From Bacteroides acidifaciens (GTDB taxonomy: Bacteria > Bacteroidota > Bacteroidia > Bacteroidales > Bacteroidaceae): a stretch of DNA of 64,000 bases. Below are positions 17,579 through 25,874 of this stretch, one piece after another; positions within the stretch are counted from its first letter, which is position 1, and each line of letters begins with the position of its first letter. The stretch lies in contig NZ_JANJZR010000011.1 of the NCBI RefSeq assembly GCF_024623065.1, positions 25,453-89,452 of the forward strand. The letters run 5' to 3'. The notes under the pieces are model-generated. The model saw only the letters and a program-made list of their open reading frames with translations. It was not told the DNA's origin and made no database searches. Made by a program: the position numbers and the translations under genes.

Positions 17579-18739
17579 TTACACCAATTCGTCGGAAATA
17601 TATCCTTTCGGCAGTTCACGACAATTGTATCCAGAAGCCATTATTTCACCGTATGCGCCTGCCGAACGAAGGGCTATCAAGTCGCCGCGCTTCACTTTGT
17701 TCAGGTCAATTGCCTTGCCGAAAACATCGGACGATTCGCAGATAGGCCCTACTACGTCATAAGCCTCTATCGGTTCTTCAGAGGTAATATTTTCCATTTT
17801 ATGATAAGCCTGATATAATGCCGGACGGATTAAGTCGGTCATACCGGCATCAAGGATAGCAAACTTCTTCTTTGCGCCTTGCTTCACATACAAAACTTTA
17901 GAAATCAACGTACCGCACTGACCGACTACCGCACGTCCTAATTCAAAATGTAAAGTCTGGTAAGGACGCAGCTTCAATTGTCCGGCGTAGGTAGCAAAGT
18001 AATCTTTGAAATTCGGGATAGCCTGACGGTTGGGATGCCCGTAATCAATACCGAGTCCGCCGCCTACATTGATATGTTCTACTAAAATATGACGGGCTTC
18101 AAGTTTATCCTGCAATTCGTTGACACGATTACAGAGAGCTACAAAGTCACCCATATCAAGAATCTGCGAACCTATGTGGAAGTGCAGTCCTATGAATTTG
18201 ACATTCTTCATTTCCTGAGCCACATCGATCACCTTATCCATATCCTGCATGCTGATACCGAATTTATTTTCTGCCAGTCCGGTAGTAATATTGGCATGAG
18301 TATGTGCACCGACATCAGGATTGATACGGAAAGCCACATTGGCAACTTTATTTTGGGCGGCAGCTAATTCATTGATTACTTCCAGTTCGGGGATAGACTC
18401 GACATTGAAACAGAAGATACCATATTCCAATCCGAGATTGATTTCCCAATCAGCCTTGCCTACTCCGGCAAAAACAATTTTGCCGGCAGGGAATCCGGCA
18501 CGAATAGCAGCGCGGATTTCTCCACCACTCACACAGTCGACTCCCATTCCGCCCTCACGGATAATGGTAAGTACCTTCGGGTTGGCATTGGCTTTAACAG
18601 CATAATGCACTGAATAATTAGGATATTTGGCAACCTCATGGTTTATAGCCGACAATGTATCGCGCAATACCTTAGTATCATAATAATAAAAAGGAGTCTG
18701 CAAAGTGCGGAATTTATCAATTGGAAATATTCCTTTCAT
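17579..18739 (-). CDS. lysA: Diaminopimelate decarboxylase
   Basis: LysA converts meso-diaminopimelate to lysine, the last step of lysine synthesis. It is a 386-residue fold-III PLP enzyme: the PLP lysine is in VHYAVKANANP, the glycine-rich phosphate-binding loop is NVGGGLGIDYG, and the active-site cysteine segment is GPICESSDVFG. The gene lies 77 bases downstream of lysC, separated by a perfect hairpin followed by T residues, so it may be expressed from its own promoter or by readthrough. Confidence 0.96.
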   Translation of the reverse strand: MKGIFPIDKFRTLQTPFYYYDTKVLRDTLSAINHEVAKYPNYSVHYAVKANANPKVLTIIREGGMGVDCVSGGEIRAAIRAGFPAGKIVFAGVGKADWEINLGLEYGIFCFNVESIPELEVINELAAAQNKVANVAFRINPDVGAHTHANITTGLAENKFGISMQDMDKVIDVAQEMKNVKFIGLHFHIGSQILDMGDFVALCNRVNELQDKLEARHILVEHINVGGGLGIDYGHPNRQAIPNFKDYFATYAGQLKLRPYQTLHFELGRAVVGQCGTLISKVLYVKQGAKKKFAILDAGMTDLIRPALYQAYHKMENITSEEPIEAYDVVGPICESSDVFGKAIDLNKVKRGDLIALRSAGAYGEIMASGYNCRELPKGYISDELV

Positions 18740-18765
18740 AGTTCGGAAAACTTGTTTAGTTAGTT

Positions 18766-18801
18766 AAAAAGAGCGCTTTTATCAGTTCAGTAAAAGCGCT
18801 C
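18766..18801 (-). terminator. Terminator or attenuator between lysC and lysA
   Basis: GAGCGCTTTTA (18771-18781) and TAAAAGCGCTC (18791-18801) form a perfect 11-bp stem with a 9-base loop. On the minus strand the stem is followed by TTTTT. It lies directly after the lysC stop codon and in front of lysA, so it could terminate or attenuate transcription into lysA. Confidence 0.85.
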
Positions 18802-18816
18802 ACATTATTTGTGGAA

Positions 18817-20136
18817 TTATTTGTTGTTGAAAAGCATATCGCTCAGCGATTGCAATGCCCTCTTCTTGTCACACTCACGGATGAGGAAAGAAATATTGTA
18901 ATTACTTCCACCAAAAGAAATCATTCGTACCGGAACATCACGCATCGCATCAAGTGCCTTGGCTTCAAAGCCAACGTTCTCCCATTCCAAATCACCTACA
19001 ACACAAATAATACACATCTCTTTGTCAACGGTTACTGTTCCGTATTTTTTCAGATCGTCCAGAATCTCGTTCAGATGCTTCGTGTTATCGATTGTTACAG
19101 ATACACCTACCTCTGAAGTACAGATCATGTCGATAGACGTCTGATAGCTTTCGAAGATCTCGAATACCTTGCGCAAGAAACCGTGGGCAAGTAACATACG
19201 GCTGGATTTGATTTTGATAGCCGTAATGTTTTCCTTCGCTGCTACTGCCTTGATTTTACCTTTTTCCGTGTCGTTGGAAATCAGCGTACCGGGAGCTTCC
19301 GGGTCCATGGTGTTCAACAGACGTACAGGGATATTGGCATATTTGGCAGGCTGGATACAGGTGGGATGCAGGATTTTTGCACCGAAGTAAGCCAACTCGG
19401 CCGCTTCTTCAAAATGAAGCTGACGAACCGGGGATGTCTTGTCGACAACACGCGGGTCGTTGTTATGCATACCATCGATGTCTGTCCATATCTGGATTTC
19501 GGAAGCGTTCACAGCAGCACCAATCAGGGATGCGGTGTAGTCGCTACCACCACGTTGCAGGTTGTCTATCTCGCCGTAAGCGTTGCGGCAGATGAAACCT
19601 TGCGTAATGTAGATTTCTACATCCGGATAGAGATCAAGCTGTGCGCGCAATTTATCCTTAATATATACAGGATCCGGTTCTGCGTTCTTGTCAGTACGCA
19701 TGAATTCCAAAGCCGGAAGCAACACAGACTTCACACCACATTCCTGCAGATAGAAGTTCACCATGGCCGTAGAAATAAGCTCTCCCTGTGCCAAAACCAC
19801 TTTCTCTTCAAACAAAGTGAAAAGGTCTTTCGTATAGGAGCGGATGTAGTCGAAGTGGGATTTGACAACTTCAAGACCTTTCTGTTTATATTCCTGAGTG
19901 GCGAAAAGCTCATCAATGTGCTGTTTATATTTTGCTTCCAACTTATTGATAATCTCGTTGGCACCCTCCGGATTCTTCTTATACAGATAGTCCGAAATTT
20001 CCACCAATGTGTTTGTCGTGCCTGACATAGCAGAAAGGACAACAATCTTCTGTTCACCATCGGTAATCAATTTGGCTACTTCCTTCATGCGCTGAGCAGA
20101 ACCTACGGAAGTTCCTCCAAACTTTAAAACTTTCAT
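18817..20136 (-). CDS. lysC: Aspartate kinase
   Basis: Phosphorylates aspartate, the entry to lysine, threonine and methionine synthesis. The 439-residue protein is monofunctional: the kinase domain begins with VLKFGGTSVGSAQRM and includes TDIDGMHNNDPR; residues about 300-439 form two ACT domains (ITAIKIKSSRML and CIICVVGDLEW), expected to bind an end-product amino acid for feedback control. It follows ftsE by 13 bases, an unusual neighbour, and precedes lysA. A separate bifunctional aspartokinase-homoserine dehydrogenase is not in this window. Confidence 0.95.
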   Translation of the reverse strand: MKVLKFGGTSVGSAQRMKEVAKLITDGEQKIVVLSAMSGTTNTLVEISDYLYKKNPEGANEIINKLEAKYKQHIDELFATQEYKQKGLEVVKSHFDYIRSYTKDLFTLFEEKVVLAQGELISTAMVNFYLQECGVKSVLLPALEFMRTDKNAEPDPVYIKDKLRAQLDLYPDVEIYITQGFICRNAYGEIDNLQRGGSDYTASLIGAAVNASEIQIWTDIDGMHNNDPRVVDKTSPVRQLHFEEAAELAYFGAKILHPTCIQPAKYANIPVRLLNTMDPEAPGTLISNDTEKGKIKAVAAKENITAIKIKSSRMLLAHGFLRKVFEIFESYQTSIDMICTSEVGVSVTIDNTKHLNEILDDLKKYGTVTVDKEMCIICVVGDLEWENVGFEAKALDAMRDVPVRMISFGGSNYNISFLIRECDKKRALQSLSDMLFNNK

Positions 20137-20149
20137 TTTCGTTACTGTT

Positions 20150-20878
20150 TTAGTTATCTATATTTAAATCTATTTCTATTGTTCTCTGCCGGGGCATATA
20201 TTCGGCTGTCACATCTACAATCTGATGGTCGGCACAACGATATACCCTGCCCGGATACTCTTTCAGCAATTGCAGATTGTGTGTCGTCATCATTACGGAC
20301 GAACCGGAACCACAGATATTGTGCAACAATTCAACAATGGACTTTCCGGTTTCCACATCTAAGTTTCCCGTCGGTTCATCCGCAAGGATGATGGCGGGAG
20401 AATTGAGTACGGCACGTGCAATCACAATGCGTTGTTGCTCACCACCGGAAAGCTCGTTCGGGAGCTTATAACCCTTGTTGGACATTCCCACCAGCTGAAG
20501 CACCTCTTCAATGCGGTCTTGGATTTCCTGTTTGTTTTTCCAGCCTGTGGCACGAAGTACAAATTCCAGATTATTATATACAGTCCGGTCTGTAAGCAAC
20601 TGAAAATCCTGAAAGACAATGCCTAATTTCCGGCGCAATTGCGGAATATGCTTACGTTTGATAGAACGCATGTCATAACCTAACACTTCCGCTTCACCGT
20701 CGATTATGTCCAGTTCGCCATACAAGGTCTTGAGCAGACTCGTTTTTCCCGAGCCTACTTTTCCTATCAGATAGACGAACTCTCCTTTGTGCAATTCCAG
20801 ATTTACATCGCTTAGCACACAGAGTTCCTGTTGATGGATTTCTACGTTCTTATATTGAATCAACGCCTCGTCATCCAT
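20150..20878 (-). CDS. ftsE: Cell-division ABC transporter ATPase FtsE
   Basis: A 242-residue ABC ATPase with Walker A GKVGSGKTS, Q-loop VFQDFQLL, signature LSGGEQQR and Walker B ILADEPTGNLD, followed by the His switch in MMTTHN. FtsE works with membrane partner FtsX at the division site to activate peptidoglycan hydrolases; ftsX is not adjacent here. The gene is embedded between hisIE (42 bases) and lysC (13 bases). Because many ABC ATPases look alike (LolD, MacB), the FtsE call rests on overall resemblance to the Bacteroidetes FtsE type. Confidence 0.85.
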   Translation of the reverse strand: MDDEALIQYKNVEIHQQELCVLSDVNLELHKGEFVYLIGKVGSGKTSLLKTLYGELDIIDGEAEVLGYDMRSIKRKHIPQLRRKLGIVFQDFQLLTDRTVYNNLEFVLRATGWKNKQEIQDRIEEVLQLVGMSNKGYKLPNELSGGEQQRIVIARAVLNSPAIILADEPTGNLDVETGKSIVELLHNICGSGSSVMMTTHNLQLLKEYPGRVYRCADHQIVDVTAEYMPRQRTIEIDLNIDN

Positions 20879-20920
20879 ACCGACTCTTGTTTCATTTTTT
20901 AATTTTTAAATATTAATTGT

Positions 20921-21532
20921 TCAATGTTTCTTCCATGTACTGCTGTGTCTTTCCTGCAATTCACGTGCAAGATCTTCGAGACGATAGCCTTTTGAAGTAA
21001 GCAATACAATCAGGTGGTAAATGAGGTCGGCTCCTTCGTAAATCAGGCGGTCGTCTGTTCCGTTGGTTGCTTCGATGACTGTTTCTACGGCTTCTTCACC
21101 TACTTTTTGAGCCATCTTATTGATTCCCGACTGAAACAGACTGGTAGTATAAGAACCTTCGGGCATTTCTTCATGACGTTTGTCAATGAAATCTTGCAAT
21201 GCTTTCAGGAACATAACCGGTTCTTCGTTTTTCTCACCCCAGCAAGTATCTGTACCTGTATGGCATACGGGACCTACCGGATTCGCCTGTATCAGTAGTG
21301 TATCATTGTCACAATCGGCTTTGATAGAAACTACGTGAAGGAAGTTACCGCTTTCTTCGCCTTTTGTCCAAAGACGATTCTTGGTGCGGCTGAAGAAAGT
21401 AACTTTTCCGGTTTCTACCGTTTTATCATAAGCTTCTTTATTCATGAAGCCCAGCATCAGGACTTTACGTGTCTCGTTGTCCTGTATGATAGCCGGAACG
21501 AGTCCGTTCGTTTTATCGAAATCCAATTCCAT
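20921..21532 (-). CDS. hisIE: Bifunctional phosphoribosyl-AMP cyclohydrolase / phosphoribosyl-ATP pyrophosphatase
   Basis: Carries out steps two and three of histidine synthesis. The N-terminal HisI half (residues 1 to about 110) has the zinc and active-site motifs SRTKNRLWTKGEESGN and VCHTGTDTCWGE; the C-terminal HisE half has a MazG-like helical fold with KVGEEAVETVIEA and YEGADLIYHLIVLL. The 203-residue length is normal for the fused form. It is the last his gene of the run purU-hisH-hisA-hisF-hisIE. Confidence 0.96.
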   Translation of the reverse strand: MELDFDKTNGLVPAIIQDNETRKVLMLGFMNKEAYDKTVETGKVTFFSRTKNRLWTKGEESGNFLHVVSIKADCDNDTLLIQANPVGPVCHTGTDTCWGEKNEEPVMFLKALQDFIDKRHEEMPEGSYTTSLFQSGINKMAQKVGEEAVETVIEATNGTDDRLIYEGADLIYHLIVLLTSKGYRLEDLARELQERHSSTWKKH

Positions 21533-21667
21533 TTTTATATAAGTTCCAATTACTATTTCAAATTACAATTATGAGCTATTCGCCTATGAAGTTTTTTGCA
21601 GATATCTTATTCTATTTATCTAAATAGATTATTCATCCGCATGGAAACCTGGCCGGGGTGCCTCACC

Positions 21668-21748
21668 CCTAATGGTAATTCCTTCGCCGCAGCCTGAAGG
21701 ATAATTTTTGCTGCGCAGTAATTACCTAATGGTAATTCCTTCGCCGCA
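21668..21748. repeat. 24-bp direct repeat duplicating the hisF 3' end
   Basis: CCTAATGGTAATTCCTTCGC with its next four bases occurs at 21668-21691 and again at 21725-21748, 57 bases apart. The second copy encodes the final residues of HisF (CGEGITIR); the first lies past the hisF stop. In the outer copy the same frame would read on as RGEAPRPGFHADE before a stop. Confidence 0.8.
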
Positions 21749-22474
21749 AAGATACAATTTTAATTCGGTAATTTTAATTTCTCCGAAGTGAAAAACACTG
21801 GCAGCCAAGGCGGCATCTGCTTTTCCTTGTAAAAACACATCACGGAAGTGCTCTTTGCAGCCTGCCCCGCCCGAAGCTATGATAGGAATGGAAAGCTGAT
21901 CCGCCAAAACAGCAAGTGCATCATTTGCATAACCGGCCTTTACACCATCGTGATTCATGCTTGTGAAGAGAATTTCTCCCGCTCCACGCTCCTGGGCTTC
22001 TTTTGTCCATTCGAACAGGTCTTTATCCGTTTCAATACGTCCTCCATTCAAGTAACATTTCCAACCATTTTCGGTTTGTTTGGCATCTACCGCCAACACA
22101 CAAACCTGCGAACCGAAATTCTTTGCAATTTCGTCAATCAGTTGCGGATTGCGGATTGCGGAAGAGTTGATAGAAATCTTGTCAGCTCCGGCATTGAGCA
22201 GACGGTCTACATCGCTTAGTTCGTTGATGCCGCCACCTACGGTAAACGGGATATTGATATTAGCAGCAATCCGTTTTACCAATTCCGTGAAAGTCTTGCG
22301 TCCTTCATGACTTGCAGTGATATCCAGGAAAACAAGTTCATCGGCTCCTTGTTCACTGTAAGCCCGCCCCAACTCTACCGGATCACCGGCTTGGCGCAAA
22401 TTGACAAAATTCGTTCCTTTCACGGTTTGCCCGTCTTTTATATCCAGACAAGGTACTATTCTTTTTGCTAACAC
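21722..22474 (-). CDS. hisF: Imidazole glycerol phosphate synthase cyclase subunit
   Basis: HisF is the (beta/alpha)8 subunit that uses ammonia delivered by HisH to make imidazole glycerol phosphate and AICAR from PRFAR. The N-terminal [16 protein letters not shown] carries the catalytic Asp11 and LAVDAKQ the second catalytic Asp; GGGINELSD and ASGGAG are the phosphate-binding loops. Length (250) is standard. The extreme 3' end is duplicated downstream (see the 24-bp repeat), so the C-terminus may have been reshaped recently. Confidence 0.96.
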   Translation of the reverse strand: MLAKRIVPCLDIKDGQTVKGTNFVNLRQAGDPVELGRAYSEQGADELVFLDITASHEGRKTFTELVKRIAANINIPFTVGGGINELSDVDRLLNAGADKISINSSAIRNPQLIDEIAKNFGSQVCVLAVDAKQTENGWKCYLNGGRIETDKDLFEWTKEAQERGAGEILFTSMNHDGVKAGYANDALAVLADQLSIPIIASGGAGCKEHFRDVFLQGKADAALAASVFHFGEIKITELKLYLCGEGITIR

Positions 22475-22508
22475 AATCCTATTTTATTTATTGTTCAACA
22501 ATTTATAA

Positions 22509-22562
22509 TCTATATCCCTGAAGTTTGATTATTTATCTATATCCCTAAAGTTTAATTATTTA
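22509..22562. repeat. Two 27-bp tandem repeats between hisA and hisF
   Basis: TCTATATCCCTGAAGTTTGA plus TTATTTA (22509-22535) is followed directly by a second copy (22536-22562) with two changes. It fills the middle of the 153-base gap between hisA and hisF. Confidence 0.8.
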
Positions 22563-22627
22563 TCTCCTCTTATAATAAGAAAGCAACCATTTATAATACA
22601 AACAGCCATTTTATTCCGGTACGCTAA

Positions 22628-23347
22628 TTATAAAAAGATTCTCAAATCTTTTAGGGTGATATGTCCTTCGTACAATGCCTTGCCGAAAATTACTCCGGAC
22701 ACTCCGGCTTCGTTCAAGGCAATAATGTCATCGACATTACTTACTCCGCCACTGGCCATCAGATAGAGGTCGGGAAATTTCTCCAGCATCTCCTTATATA
22801 AATCAATGGAAGGTCCACTCAGCATCCCGTCACAACTGATGTCTGTGCAGATTACTTTTCGTATACCTTTCTCCATATAATTTTCAAGAAATGGAAAAAG
22901 TTCACAGGCACTTTCGTCTTTCCAACCATTGACGGCTATCTTATGATCTTTTACGTCTGCCCCCAAAATAATTCTCTCGCTTCCGTACACGTCAAGCCAA
23001 TGACAGAACAGTTCGGGGTCTTTCACGGCAATGCTGCCACCCGTCACCATTTGTGCACCGCTTTCGAAAGCAATTCTCAAGTCTTCATCACTCTTTACTC
23101 CACCACCAAAATCTATTACCAAGGAAGTACGGATAGCAATCCGTTCCAACACCCGATAATTGACTATATGATGAGAAGCGGCCCCGTCCAAGTCTACCAC
23201 GTGAAGCCTGCGAACACCGTTCGCTTCAAACTCCTTGGCAACTTCCACCGGATTTTCGTTATATACTTTCTTACTGTCGTAATCTCCCTGGGAAAGGCGT
23301 ACGCACTTTCCGTCAATAATATCAATGGCTGGAATAATTTCTATCAT
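22628..23347 (-). CDS. hisA: ProFAR isomerase
   Basis: HisA catalyses the Amadori rearrangement of ProFAR to PRFAR, the step before HisHF. The 239-residue (beta/alpha)8 protein shows the N-terminal [21 protein letters not shown] with the catalytic Asp8, [16 protein letters not shown] with a phosphate loop, [14 protein letters not shown] with the second catalytic Asp, and [12 protein letters not shown]. It lies between the tandem-repeat gaps upstream of hisF and downstream of hisH. Confidence 0.96.
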   Translation of the reverse strand: MIEIIPAIDIIDGKCVRLSQGDYDSKKVYNENPVEVAKEFEANGVRRLHVVDLDGAASHHIVNYRVLERIAIRTSLVIDFGGGVKSDEDLRIAFESGAQMVTGGSIAVKDPELFCHWLDVYGSERIILGADVKDHKIAVNGWKDESACELFPFLENYMEKGIRKVICTDISCDGMLSGPSIDLYKEMLEKFPDLYLMASGGVSNVDDIIALNEAGVSGVIFGKALYEGHITLKDLRIFL

Positions 23348-23368
23348 CTATTATTTATTTGCTAAAAG

Positions 23369-23522
23369 TTTATTATAAACGATGAACGAGTTTATTATAA
23401 ACGATGATGGAGTTTATTATAAACAGCGACATTGTTTATCATAAACAGCGATATAGTTTATTATAAACGGCGACATAGTTTATCATAAACAGCGATATAG
23501 TTTATTATAAACGGCGACATAG
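23369..23522. repeat. Seven 22-bp tandem repeats between hisA and hisH
   Basis: Exactly seven units of 22 bases, each starting TTTAT(T/C)ATAAAC, a short near-palindrome, followed by a variable ten-base half. Units 4 and 6 are identical (TTTATCATAAACAGCGATAT then AG) and units 5 and 7 are identical (TTTATTATAAACGGCGACAT then AG), which shows a 44-bp duplication step. The array ends 8 bases before the hisH stop codon. Confidence 0.93.
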
Positions 23523-23529
23523 TTTATAT

Positions 23530-24120
23530 TTATAGATTCAAAAAGTTCATCAGAATCTTCTCTCCCGTCTTACCGCTTTTCTCCGGATGAAACTGGGTGG
23601 CATAAAAATTGTCTTTATGCAAGGCGGCACTAAAGGGGTGAATATAATCAGTTGTAGCAGCAGTAAAGTCACAGGCAGGCACATAAAAGCTATGTACGAA
23701 ATAGACGAACTCTTCTTCGGTGAATCCTTCAAAGAGTTTGCTGTTCGTGCTCCCAATGGTATTCCATCCCATGTGCGGAACTTTATCCTCGTGCTTCTGC
23801 GGAACAAAACGTTTCACGTCCACATCAAAGATATTCAAACAATCAACCGCTCCTTCTTCGGAATGCCGGCACATCAACTGCATGCCAAGACAAATTCCCA
23901 ATACAGGCTGACGGAGACTCTTTATCAATTCGTCCAGCCCTGTCGCTTTCAGGTGTTTCATGGTAGTCTCCGCCTCTCCCACTCCGGGGAAAATAACTTT
24001 ATCTGCCGACTGGAGTTTTTCCTTATCGGCAGTAATCACCGCTTCCACGCCCAACCGCTTCAAAGCATAATCCACGGAACGAATATTGCCGGCATTGTAT
24101 TTTACAACTGCTACTTTCAT
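23530..24120 (-). CDS. hisH: Imidazole glycerol phosphate synthase glutaminase subunit
   Basis: HisH hydrolyses glutamine and channels ammonia to HisF. The 196-residue class-I amidotransferase shows the nucleophile elbow LGICLGMQLM (catalytic Cys), the oxyanion strand segment FPGVGEA, and the catalytic His/Glu in TQFHPEKSG. Its ATG shares one base with the purU stop (TGATG), which indicates translational coupling. Downstream, a seven-unit tandem repeat separates it from hisA. Confidence 0.96.
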   Translation of the reverse strand: MKVAVVKYNAGNIRSVDYALKRLGVEAVITADKEKLQSADKVIFPGVGEAETTMKHLKATGLDELIKSLRQPVLGICLGMQLMCRHSEEGAVDCLNIFDVDVKRFVPQKHEDKVPHMGWNTIGSTNSKLFEGFTEEEFVYFVHSFYVPACDFTAATTDYIHPFSAALHKDNFYATQFHPEKSGKTGEKILMNFLNL

Positions 24121-24977
24121 CAGCTAAATATTACTGTTTTATTTTTATAAGCCAAAACTTTACGTTCGATATGCTTCTGTACGGCACGCGAGAGGACAAT
24201 CTTCTCCAAATCCTTTCCTTTATTTACAAGGTCTTCGATAGAGTCTTTATGAGTGATACGCACCACGTCTTGTTCGATAATCGGACCTGCGTCCAGTTCG
24301 GTCGTTACATAATGACTGGTTGCACCGATAATCTTCACCCCTCTTTGGAAAGCGGCATGGTAAGGCTTCGCACCTACGAACGCAGGAAGGAAAGAGTGGT
24401 GAATATTGATTATCTTATTCGGATAAGCGTTTATCATCTGTTCGGAAATCACTTGCATATAGCGTGCCAATACGATAAATGTAATCTTATGCTTGGCAAG
24501 CAGTTCCATTTCCTTGCGTTCCTGTTCTTCTTTCGTCTCCTTCGTGATGGGGAACAGATAGAAAGGAATGCCGAAACGTTCGGCCACATGCTGCAAATCG
24601 GGGTGATTGCTTATAATAAGAGGTATCTCTACATTCCACTCACCTGCCGTATAGCGTGCCAGCATATCGAAAAGGCAGTGCGACAGCTTGGAAACGAAAA
24701 TAGCCATACGCGGTTTCACATCCGAGAAATAAAGGCGGAAATCCATTTCGTATTTTTGAGCGTAAAGTGTTCTGAAATAATCTTCAATCTTTTCCTGAGG
24801 AACTAAAAAGTCTTTCAATTCCCATTCAATACGCATGAAGAATATGTTTTCTACATGGTCTACATATTGGTCCAAATAGATAATATTTCCTTTGTTTACC
24901 GTAATAAAGTCCGTCACTTCCGCAAGGATTCCCGGTTTGTCGGGACAGTGCAATAACAGTTTGGCTGTTGTCATCAT
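24120..24977 (-). CDS. purU: Formyltetrahydrofolate deformylase
   Basis: PurU hydrolyses 10-formyl-THF to formate and THF, balancing one-carbon units and supplying formate. Residues about 1-80 form an ACT-like domain (LLLHCPDKPGILAEVTDFI) and the rest is the formyltransferase domain with the signature INIHHSFLPAF and GATSHYVTTELDAGPII. The ORF track begins 33 codons earlier at a TTG, but that start lies upstream of a TATTTTTG -7 box at 25038-25045; the double ATG at 24977/24974 is a better start and matches the usual length. Position ahead of hisH suggests linkage to the AICAR/one-carbon side of histidine synthesis. Confidence 0.93.
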   Translation of the reverse strand: MMTTAKLLLHCPDKPGILAEVTDFITVNKGNIIYLDQYVDHVENIFFMRIEWELKDFLVPQEKIEDYFRTLYAQKYEMDFRLYFSDVKPRMAIFVSKLSHCLFDMLARYTAGEWNVEIPLIISNHPDLQHVAERFGIPFYLFPITKETKEEQERKEMELLAKHKITFIVLARYMQVISEQMINAYPNKIINIHHSFLPAFVGAKPYHAAFQRGVKIIGATSHYVTTELDAGPIIEQDVVRITHKDSIEDLVNKGKDLEKIVLSRAVQKHIERKVLAYKNKTVIFS

Positions 24978-25037
24978 TCTTTTTGCTAATTTACGATTCC
25001 AGGCAGAATTGTTTTCCACCTTTCTAATTTTAGTTTG

Positions 25038-25045
25038 CAAAAATA
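25038..25045 (-). promoter_or_regulatory. Putative -7 promoter element of the purU-his run
   Basis: CAAAAATA reads TATTTTTG on the minus strand, an exact TAnnTTTG match 61 bases upstream of the purU ATG. No well-spaced -33 TTTG is seen. Confidence 0.45.
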
Positions 25046-25157
25046 ACGATTTATTGCAAAATCGCGAATTATTCAAGCAGAAAGTTGATATAAAAACAGA
25101 GATTTCTTACAGATAGAAAGAATTCGGGAGCTATTTTCTATGAATAGAATGACAAAC

Positions 25158-25294
25158 TTCGGGATAATGATGCTATTGCCTTCGGGATAGTGATGCTATT
25201 GCCTTCAGGATAATGACGCCATCCGATTGTCATAGTGACGCCATCCGGTTGTCATAGTGACGCCATCACAATAGGATAGCGTCACTATCCGAAG
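25158..25294. repeat. Intergenic tandem 22-23-bp repeats with an inverted end
   Basis: Five head-to-tail units: 25158-25180, 25181-25203, 25204-25226 (23 bases, TTCGGGATAATGATGCTATT type) and 25227-25248, 25249-25270 (22 bases, TTGTCATAGTGACGCCATC type). They are followed by GGATAGCGTCACTATCC (25274-25290), a hairpin whose core is the reverse complement of the ATAGTGACGC in the units. The 392-base gap 25077-25468 otherwise holds only the tRNA promoter. Confidence 0.85.
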
Positions 25295-25392
25295 AGAAGA
25301 AAAAAACGATATTTTTTTCATTTCAAAAGTACTCAAAATGAGACACTAAGCATTTTTCCCGTTTTTTCTTGAAAAAAACTTTTCCTAAAACG

Positions 25393-25423
25393 CTTGCAGA
25401 TTTACAAAAAACAACTACCTTTG
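25393..25423 (+). promoter_or_regulatory. Promoter of the tRNA-Asp pair
   Basis: CTTG at 25393-25396 (close to TTTG) and TACCTTTG at 25416-25423 are separated by 19 bases, the expected Bacteroides -33/-7 layout, 45 bases before the first tRNA. Confidence 0.75.
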
Positions 25424-25468
25424 CACCCGCAATCGAGAGAGAGATGCAGATTAACAAAATGAAATTCT

Positions 25469-25542
25469 GGTGCGTTAGTTCAGTTGGTTAGAATACATGC
25501 CTGTCACGCATGGGGTCACGGGTTCGAGTCCCGTACGCACCG
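25469..25542 (+). tRNA. tRNA-Asp (GTC), first copy
   Basis: Seventy-four bases folding as a standard cloverleaf: acceptor GGTGCGT/ACGCACC with discriminator G, anticodon loop CTGTCAC giving anticodon GTC, and T arm CGGGTTCGAGTCCCG. CCA is not encoded. The sequence is identical to the second copy 65 bases downstream. Confidence 0.98.
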
Positions 25543-25607
25543 CTTCTTTAATAGAGAGGCGGAAAGAAATAAAATGAGTTAGTCTGAATAAAAGCAGAAT
25601 AAAATTT

Positions 25608-25681
25608 GGTGCGTTAGTTCAGTTGGTTAGAATACATGCCTGTCACGCATGGGGTCACGGGTTCGAGTCCCGTACGCACCG
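25608..25681 (+). tRNA. tRNA-Asp (GTC), second copy
   Basis: Identical in all 74 bases to the first copy, with the same anticodon GTC. The two are probably transcribed together from the promoter upstream of the first, and a strong terminator follows. Confidence 0.98.
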
Positions 25682-25716
25682 CAATAAACACTGAAAATTA
25701 ATGTATTACAAGTATA

Positions 25717-25760
25717 ACACCCAGTTTTACACCCAATAATGTAAAACTGGGTGTTTTTAT
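25717..25760 (+). terminator. Terminator after the tRNA-Asp pair
   Basis: ACACCCAGTTTTAC (25717-25730) and GTAAAACTGGGTGT (25741-25754) form a perfect 14-bp stem with a 10-base loop, followed by a T-rich run. Confidence 0.92.
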
Positions 25761-25830
25761 TTTATTTAAGTTTTTTCTTCTCTAGTCATTTTTTTTCTGA
25801 AGAAATCAGAACTAAGTGAGTATGTTTTTC

Positions 25831-25850
25831 TAGTTTTGCATGCAAAACTA
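25831..25850. promoter_or_regulatory. 20-bp perfect palindrome containing the promoter -7 box
   Basis: TAGTTTTGCATGCAAAACTA is its own reverse complement. Each half contains TAGTTTTG, an exact -7 box, so the element has a -7 sequence on both strands. It lies 25 bases upstream of the ATG at 25875 and is a likely operator/promoter for the acetyltransferase gene. Confidence 0.75.
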
Positions 25851-25874
25851 ATCGAGTATTTTATAGTTAGAGTT

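Noticed and set aside
23369-23522. CRISPR array
   Set aside because: The units are contiguous 22-mers without unique spacers, and no cas gene is in the window.
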